Positions 8,338-14,099 of a stretch of DNA of 14,099 nucleotides are shown in pieces. The notes below the pieces were generated by a model that was not told the origin of the DNA, ran no database searches, and saw nothing but the letters and a program-made list of their open reading frames with translations. The DNA lies in NCBI GenBank assembly GCA_018398765.1, contig JAHBMJ010002994.1, forward strand, positions 1-14,099. Reading direction: 5' to 3'. The position numbers and the translations under genes are program-made. Positions within the stretch are counted from its first letter, which is position 1, and each line of letters begins with the position of its first letter. Source of the DNA: Chromera velia. Lineage: Eukaryota > Sar > Chromeraceae.

Positions 8338-8865
8338 TTAATCATTATCAATCATTAACAGGTCAATGCGCAAATGTTGCAAATTATTGCAAATGTAACA
8401 TATAAACTTGTAGGGACTAATAAAAACGTATCCTAAATATATAATCTCAAATACCAAACAATACCAAACAAACTCTTCAAACAACATCTCTAACATTTCT
8501 TTTAGATAAAATATCATCAAATAAAGCTTTAAAACATGATTGGCATGTTTAGTTTCACTGATTTTTTTTGTTTCACTAAGAGTACTAGATAGAACATCAT
8601 AGTAACTTATAGATCGAGCATGAAGAAGGTGATCCAAATATTTAGGGATATCCAAACCAATCAATTTTTAACTAGATTTTTCAGAGATCCACAATTCTAA
8701 ACCATCTCCATGTTTACTCTCTCCATGTTGATATATAGACTCCATCATATTAGGGCACGTGTACTGTGCGTCGCCTGCCCAAATTTATTTTTGGTGCAAG
8801 CGGATACCTAGCACTAGACCTTGCAGTGGACCACAGGGATTCCCAGAACATAAAATCCTATCTAA
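8338..8865 (-). pseudogene. AT-rich decayed ORF, origin unknown
   Basis: On the minus strand one frame runs about 175 codons from near 8865 to a stop at 8338, with two internal stops, both TAA (about 8788 and 8668-8670). For such AT-rich DNA this is few. The text reads like a real protein in places (GNPCGPLQGLVLGIRL; YTCPNMMESIYQHGESKHGD; GLDIPKYLDHLLHARS). I recognise no family. The base composition differs sharply from the neighbouring host genes, which suggests an inserted element. A caution is that the plus strand is also open for about 40 codons at 8740-8890. Confidence 0.35.
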
Positions 8866-9185
8866 AATCTTATTCTATCCAATTCAATCTGATTAAATCT
8901 GATCTGCCTACATCTACCACATTATGTTTCTGACTAAGTTTCTCATAAGCATACCCCATCGCCATGATGTGCCGGCAGTTGCAGGTTTTAAAGAGTAATG
9001 TAAGAATGCATGTGTTATAATGGGATGCACCATTGCATAGATACAAGTATGGAGTGGAGTAGTATGCATGGATGCATGATGCAAGGCGGACGTCGAACAA
9101 CTGGCACGCAGGTCCAGGGCTTCGGCCCCGAACACAATGTAATATCAATGTAATCCTGTAATCCATTGGCCTGTGTCTACATACA
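8866..9185. other. No supported gene
   Basis: Moderately AT-rich sequence between the decayed ORF and the retroelement tail. It has several ATGCATG words near 9064-9082 but no frame I would call coding. Confidence 0.5.
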
Positions 9186-9194
9186 TTTTTATTC

Positions 9195-9221
9195 ATTGAT
9201 TGATTGATTGATTGATTGATT
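9195..9221. repeat. (ATTG)n tail of the retroelement
   Basis: Six to seven ATTG units on the plus strand ((AATC)n on the element's strand) directly follow GGTTTGGCATT. Short tandem 3' tails instead of poly(A) are known for several LINE clades. Confidence 0.75.
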
Positions 9222-9791
9222 AATGCCAAACCCTAGGTGGAGTTAGAACTAAGTCTCCCGGGCGGTGTATATATGCATGGGTCTGTTCAATTATGCCAAC
9301 TGCAAGCTAAGTGGACGACAGTTATTCGAACTTAATCTAATCAATCATTTACTACAATATGGTGAGAAATTATAAAGAGGAGAAAGGGTTAAGAGTACAA
9401 GAGCGATGTGATAAACTTACGAACCCCCAGATCAGAAAAAGAGGCAGATGGGTGAATCACAACAAGTGAAGCGGTTTGATTGAATTAATGCCAACCACTG
9501 CAAAAAGCCTTGTTCGGCAGTCTATCGGGGGCAAACAGAGAGCTGATGAATAAAATCATCTACACACCGGCAGCAGGTTTCATAGGTGCACAGCTTTCTA
9601 TCAGAGCAACCAACAGGCAGCCCACCTTACCCGCCCATCGGGTTATATGTCAGCATACGCAAAAAAGAAAAGATCGAGCCATCCGTAACCGACAGGGCAG
9701 AATGGGGAAGGGCAGAGACGGAAGGAACACCGGAGGATAACTTGCTACACAGGAGGAAGACAAACATACGGTGGGAGGACGGGAAGTTGCG

Positions 9792-11450
9792 CTACAGAGG
9801 GGTGAGTCTAGCAAGGAGGGGAAAGTGAGAGGAAGATTGCCCATCATCCTCAGAAGCCTTCATGCATTCCTTTGTAACTATCTGTCTCACCTTGCCCTTG
9901 AAGAAAAGTGAGCTGGTGTCTTGTGCCCTACGACCATTCTGCCCACGTTGGGAAGACAGATCGGGCTCGACCCTCAGCGAGCGGACAGAAATCAAATCAG
10001 CCCAACAAAGCAGCCTGTCTATAGATCTTATGAATTGTTGACAGCAGTTATTCTTCCAGGCACGTAACATGGCTGCAGGAATAGTGTGTGTTGTGATAGA
10101 AAGAGAGTGCCACCAGTCAGCCACGCGGGAGTAGAGAAGGGCTTTGTAGGGAAGAAGACTAAGGATGCAAAGAAAGGGCAGGCAGAGGCTGCGAGCAGAC
10201 AAATGACCACACCAACGGGCAAACCAAAGCTGCAAAGCATCAAGAGCAAGCAGGTCTGCATCCCGCACTGGCAGACATTCAAGGTAGTAGAGCGTTACGG
10301 GGGTCCAGCAGGCTCTAAAGACTGTTACCTGCGCGTCAATACTGAGCGGGCCCACGCTCGTAATCAACCCAATTACCCCTCCCAGAGCCCGTGAAGCAGA
10401 AGCAATACGGGACTCAATTGTCTTGTTTAAGCACCCCCCTTCAAAGAAAACACACCTCAGATATTTGTATTAGGATGTCCATTCAACTTCCCTCCTACTA
10501 TACATGACTCTACCTGCAGACTGCCCCAGAGCCAAGGCAGACAGACGCAAGATTTTCGTTTTCTTTGGGTTCACAGTCAATCCCCATTCCTTGCAATACC
10601 CTTCCAAGGCTGAGAACTTCTTTTGCAGATCTGAGACGGAATGAGCAAGGAAACAGAGATCATCCGCATACCCCAGACTGCCTAAGATGCAGTTGTTAAG
10701 GAGGATAGGTTCGGGCTCTCTCTTGGGCTCCTCGACACTGCCCTCCCCCATTCTGCTGTCTGACCATCCTGCTCCCTCTGCTTCTCTGTCTACGGCCCCC
10801 TCATTCTTACTAACTGAACACATACGGGGAAGGTCACTGATATAGATAAGAAAGAGAATGGGAGAGAGAGCATCACCTTGCTTTACCCCAGCGCCCTCCC
10901 AAAAACGCAAAGAGTCCCCGTCTACCTTTCCCCAGACCTCCCTGTATATTTCACATATCATATACACATCTGCCTCACACACACCTTCTCTTCTCAGTTT
11001 CTGAATTAGCTTACCTCTCAGCACAGTGTCGAAAGCTTTGGAGAAGTCAATAAAGCCTGCCAGCAAAGCTTTCTTTTTCTTTTTAGAGGAAAGAATAGCA
11101 GAGACAAGCGCGCCTACCCCTTCCCTTGTACCCACCCCTTGTCTGAAACCTAACTGCCTGACGTCAAACTCAACTTGAGAGCGCACATGGCCGTCCATCA
11201 GCAAACCAAAAAGTTTTGCGAAAGGGTTGACAACGTGAATAGGCCTCCATTCATTCGGAGAGGGAGAGGCAGGGCCTTTAGGGATAGGGCAGATACGCAG
11301 CACATTCCAGGAGGGAGGCCAGCAAGCAAAGATATGCATACAATTAAACAAAACAAAAAGTAAAAAACGAGAGAGCGCCGAGTGCGCAAAACAAAGGTCA
11401 AGCTGAGCGGGGGAGATTCCTTCAAGGCCAGAGGCTTTCTTTCTATTCAT
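9792..11450 (-). pseudogene. Non-LTR reverse transcriptase ORF with in-frame TAA
   Basis: The frame runs 11450 to 9792 (553 codons) with one internal TAA at 10470-10472. Visible RT blocks: KASGLEGISPAQ (block 1, with Glu where Asp is usual), FIDFSKAFD at about 133-141 (first catalytic Asp), GVKQGDALSPILF at about 188, YADD at 261-264 (catalytic pair), and GLTVNPKKTKIL. About 25-30 extra residues rich in Gly, Ser and acidic residues separate the GDALSP and YADD blocks. Immediately after the TAA the frame continues YKYLRCVFF, the conserved post-palm block of LINEs, so the stop lies inside one protein. The C-terminal part has no recognised RNase H. The catalytic residues are intact but the 5' truncation alone makes the copy non-autonomous. 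Confidence 0.9.
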
Positions 11451-11451
11451 T

Positions 11452-11640
11452 TAAAAAATTCTTCATGTGTATATATTTAAAAAATGTAGAAATTATTGAA
11501 ATCAAACACTAGATGAAACATAATCAAACATGATATTAAAGAACATGCTTACAAGGTGCTCATTATTAATTTGCCTAGTTATTTGCATATCTAGGAATTA
11601 TTCTTGTAGGATATGCAGTAGAAGCTCGTTGAATCATTTA
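11452..11640. other. AT-rich segment flanking the retroelement
   Basis: About 190 bases, much richer in A+T than the sequence on either side and without an open frame. It may be the other side of the insertion target, or of the same AT-rich material as 8338-8760; I see no direct sequence match between the two. Confidence 0.5.
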
Positions 11641-12389
11641 GGAATAAATGAACGTAAAAAATGGAAGCAGTTGGGGCAGAGCTCAGGAACGACAGAAATT
11701 TGACCGGAGACAAACCATGACCGGTCAACGATCAATCATCAATGATCAATTGACACTGATTCGGTAGAGCCATACCACTTGATCGAACCACGCAGCTTCA
11801 ATGTAAAAAAATTGAATTCTGAATTCGATGCATGGCCGCAGTCTGTCCACGTGCCAGTGCGTGCATCTGCATGGCTGCGTGGTGATGCACGCGTGCAGCG
11901 GGTATGACCGATCATCTCATCATGCACCCATGCTCCACACAGCCAGTATTGAAGTTCATGCCAGAAACTGAGACGAAACACCCGAGAGATCAAACCCAAC
12001 AATCAAAAACAAAAACAGCAATTAAAGATTTCTTCCCGGCTGCATGATTGATCGATCCATCGATCTTCTCGTCTCGTCGCGGTTGATTCTTTCAGTGGAT
12101 TGATCACCTATTCCAAGGTGAAAGGCAAATTTCATCCGACGGGCATCGGTTGAAGAAATGGATAGACAGAAGAGCGCCACGGACGGGAAAAGAGAAAAAA
12201 AGAAAGGCCGGAAGAGAGGGAGAAACGTCACGGGACGACCGGACGAACACTCCAACTCCTCCTCCCCGATTTCCTTCCCTTCCCTTCCTCTTGACGCACG
12301 CAGTCACTACAATAGAATTCGACCAAGCATTTGATCCAATCAAGATGCATGTCTTGCACGCGCTTTGACTTTCGTCCCACCCCCTGCAG
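11641..12389. other. No supported gene
   Basis: Contains ATCAATCATCAATGATCAATTG-like inverted words near 11727-11751 and GATCGATC-type words near 12046-12065, and an A/G-rich stretch at 12150-12230. The open frames on both strands are short and of biased composition. Confidence 0.45.
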
Positions 12390-12559
12390 GTCTCTCCAAA
12401 TGACCCACCGAACAGCAAAGACAGAAGGAAAGAAGAAAGGAAGGAAGGAGAGAAAGGAGCAAGTGATTCATACAGTTGGCAACAAGACAGCAGATCGTCG
12501 ACTCAGCGAGTGCGGAAGGAAACAAGAAAACACACAAACACACATGCATGCACAGCACA

Positions 12560-12960
12560 AATCAACAAAAAGCCAACCCAAGATACCCACCCCCCACACC
12601 CACATGCACGCAGACCTGGCCTGTCCAGGCCGGCCCCCCCCCCTCCCTCATTCAGTTCAGCAGTTCACCACGCAGCAGCAGAGACCAACCCACCCAAAAA
12701 AGGGACCCCAACCCAACCCACCTCAACCCAGAAAGAACCGCCGCAGACCCCTCCCCTATGCATCCATCCCGTTTCCTTTTCCCACTNCCCCCCGACAAGT
12801 GCATGCACAACAACTGCAGTGAGACACGACAGCCAGCCAGCCCAGCAACCGCCCCCCTCCCCCCCACCCAAACCAGGATCAAATTTCCAAGAATTCCCCC
12901 CACCCCCGACTCTCCCCTTCCTCCTGCCCACCTCGATCCTTTCCTCCCTGCCGACTCTCA
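12560..12960. other. C-rich, G-poor block with one unresolved base
   Basis: The plus strand is made largely of C, A and T with C runs up to nine (near 12633-12641) and very few G; the minus strand has many G runs and could form quadruplexes. Pro- and Thr-rich frames on the plus strand follow from this composition. Base 12787 is N, so frames through it are uncertain. TGCATGCA palindromes lie on both sides (12545 and 12981). Confidence 0.7.
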
Positions 12961-13446
12961 CCACTTCTTGCAGACATACATGCATGCATACATTTGGTCA
13001 CCGTCCATTCATACGTTCAGTCGTGCACCCGTTCACCGTCAGACCAGACGTGAGTGAGGTGAGAGAGCGGAAGCCAAACCAAGGATTTGGCTTCATATCT
13101 CTCTCCCTCTCCCTCTCTCTTTCTCTCTGTGTCTACAGGTGCTGAAACAAGCAAGCACAGAAGGAAAGAACGAAAGCATGCAAGAAAGAAAAGAAACAAC
13201 AAACAAAGAAAGAAAGACACCGACAAAGGAACAACATCGATCCCGATCAATGAGTTGCGTGTTTGAACTCGATCCGACGGAAAGAAAGGAAGTAACAAAA
13301 AAATTGAACGCAAGAGACAACCCGCCTCCCCCCCTTGCAGGGCAACTGTGTACGGGGGGATGATTGTTTCTTTCTGTTTCGGCCCCTCTCTTCACAGATG
13401 ATCAATCGATCGATCGATCAGTCAAAAGAAAGCAAAGCTAGACAAA

Positions 13447-13449
<3 letters not shown>

Positions 13450-13478
<29 letters not shown>
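13450..13478. repeat. (CT)n microsatellite
   Basis: Fourteen CT units ending in GTGCAG, an acceptor-like context on the plus strand. Shorter CT tracts lie at about 13099-13128 and 13803-13815. Confidence 0.9.
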
Positions 13479-13482
<4 letters not shown>

Positions 13483-13499
13483 AGCTGCACTTCTGACCA

Positions 13500-14099
13500 T
13501 CAACTTGCTGGCGAGACGCCATGCAGTCAAGTCAGTCAGTCGTCCAAGAACAGGCGCAAATTAGTGAGTGGTTGAGGGGGACGACAGACCGTGTGGCTGA
13601 TTGAGGAAAAAAGGAGAAGAGAAGAGAAGAAAACCAAACAGAACAGGAAGCTACAACACCACGACGAACCCTGCTCTGCACTGCAGAGGCGAATGCAAAC
13701 AAACAAAAGCTGCAGTGCATGAAAAGAACTTCAAAAAAGGCACGGCCGGCCCACACAGACCAACGCGGGCGCTTTTCGGTCCACCAGGTCTCCTTCCCCC
13801 CCCTCTCTCTCTCTCGCAAGACTGCTGCAGGGTGCGAGGAAGCCAAAAGAACCAACCAGCCAGCCAACGGCAAGAAGAGAAAAAAGACAAAAATGAACCT
13901 CTCACTATTCACACACCAAAAGAACGATTCCAAGCCGAAAAAAGAACAAATGAAACCACCAATTAATGGTGCAAAAAAAGAAACAAAGGAAAGGAAGTGG
14001 ACGATTGTTTCATTGAACGAAATGTCCGCCAGCGTCGACTGATCATTCCAATTTCAACCCAACCAGACGACCAGAGTGACTCCTCTTCCCCCCCCCCCC
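13500..14099. other. No supported gene; C-run contig end
   Basis: A-rich on the plus strand with many AAG and AAAC words. A single plus frame (13601-13966) is open but is Lys/Thr/Pro-biased and unrecognised. The last 12 bases (14088-14099) are all C, mirroring the G run at base 1. Confidence 0.5.

Larger units (their letters stand above)
9186..11451 (-). mobile_element. 5'-truncated non-LTR (LINE-like) retrotransposon
   Basis: The minus-strand element begins abruptly in the first conserved block of a reverse transcriptase, right against AT-rich DNA at 11452, so the endonuclease and any ORF1 are missing; such truncation is typical of LINE insertion. It ends in a (AATC)n tail (9195-9221, minus). 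The minus-strand sequence AATGAATAGAAA at 11451-11440 recurs as AATGAATAAAAA at 9197-9186 (11 of 12 matches), a candidate target-site duplication. The left boundary is less certain because similar tail-like words also occur at 9285-9300 and 9475-9496, so the element could end near 9475. The 3' UTR (9225-9791) shows no convincing frame. No LTRs were seen. Confidence 0.75.
12390..13500 (+). other. Series of plus-strand splice-acceptor-like signals
   Basis: Pyrimidine tracts followed by YAG end at 12389, 12973, 13138, 13340, 13397 and 13484. A clean donor (GAC then GTGAGTGAGG) at 13050 pairs with the acceptor at 13138 to give an 89-base intron and a 77-base upstream exon (12974-13049). No reading frame through these pieces looks like a protein, so if they are used they may belong to a 5' UTR or noncoding transcript leading rightward out of the window. 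The alternative is that CT-rich simple sequence produces such motifs by chance. Confidence 0.3.

Noticed and set aside
8338-8760. AT-rich segment as organelle DNA inserted in the nucleus
   Set aside because: No plastid or mitochondrial gene is recognisable, so low G+C alone is not enough.
9650-9791. Extension of the RT frame past TAG 9792
   Set aside because: Reading on gives about 54 codons of Ser/Pro-rich text with no LINE motif before a TAA, so 9792 is the more natural end.
12331-13145. Pro/Thr-rich open frames in the right third
   Set aside because: They follow from the C-rich composition, several frames are open at once, and an N interrupts them.

Overview
The window looks like nuclear DNA of an alveolate protist, most likely a chromerid or another relative of the apicomplexans. 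That is an inference from three things. There is an intron-rich gene encoding a protein with two AP2 DNA-binding domains. There are six perfect copies of the palindrome TGCATGCA, a known ApiAP2-type promoter word. Introns are short (about 97 to 310 bases), with GT-AG borders and acceptors that mostly end in TTGCAG. No prokaryotic gene organisation, rRNA or tRNA was found. The G-run start and C-run end suggest a whole contig that stops at homopolymers.

Layout, left to right. Bases 1-609 hold no gene I can support. A minus-strand frame at 610-1449 encodes an unrecognised protein with an N-terminal membrane anchor and one in-frame TAG. Two TGCATGCA palindromes lie upstream of it. A block of about 690 bases of (CA)n and (AG)n microsatellite follows, then about 2 kb with only ambiguous open frames. 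At 4554-5501 (minus) are three exons of an AWS-SET histone lysine methyltransferase, interrupted by an in-frame TAG between AWS and SET; the catalytic half of SET was not found. At 5731-6224 is a possible small plus-strand gene. At 6230-8118 (minus) a five-exon AP2 gene can be assembled with every intron phase matching, giving 389 residues.

The right half is accessory. An AT-rich decayed ORF (8338-8865) is followed by a 5'-truncated non-LTR retrotransposon (about 9186-11451, minus strand) with a recognisable reverse transcriptase, one in-frame TAA, a (AATC)n tail and a possible 12-base target duplication. A short AT-rich stretch follows. The last 2.5 kb has strong strand asymmetry (C-rich, then AG-rich) and a series of plus-strand acceptor-like signals, but no recognisable protein.

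The two recognisable host genes (AP2 and AWS-SET) are both of nuclear-regulatory type and lie on the same strand. The observation most worth a second look is that every in-frame stop inside an otherwise convincing frame is TAG or TAA, never TGA, and the two apparent gene ends on the minus strand are TGA. This could reflect reassignment of TAA/TAG, or simply pseudogenes and sequence errors; the window alone cannot decide.
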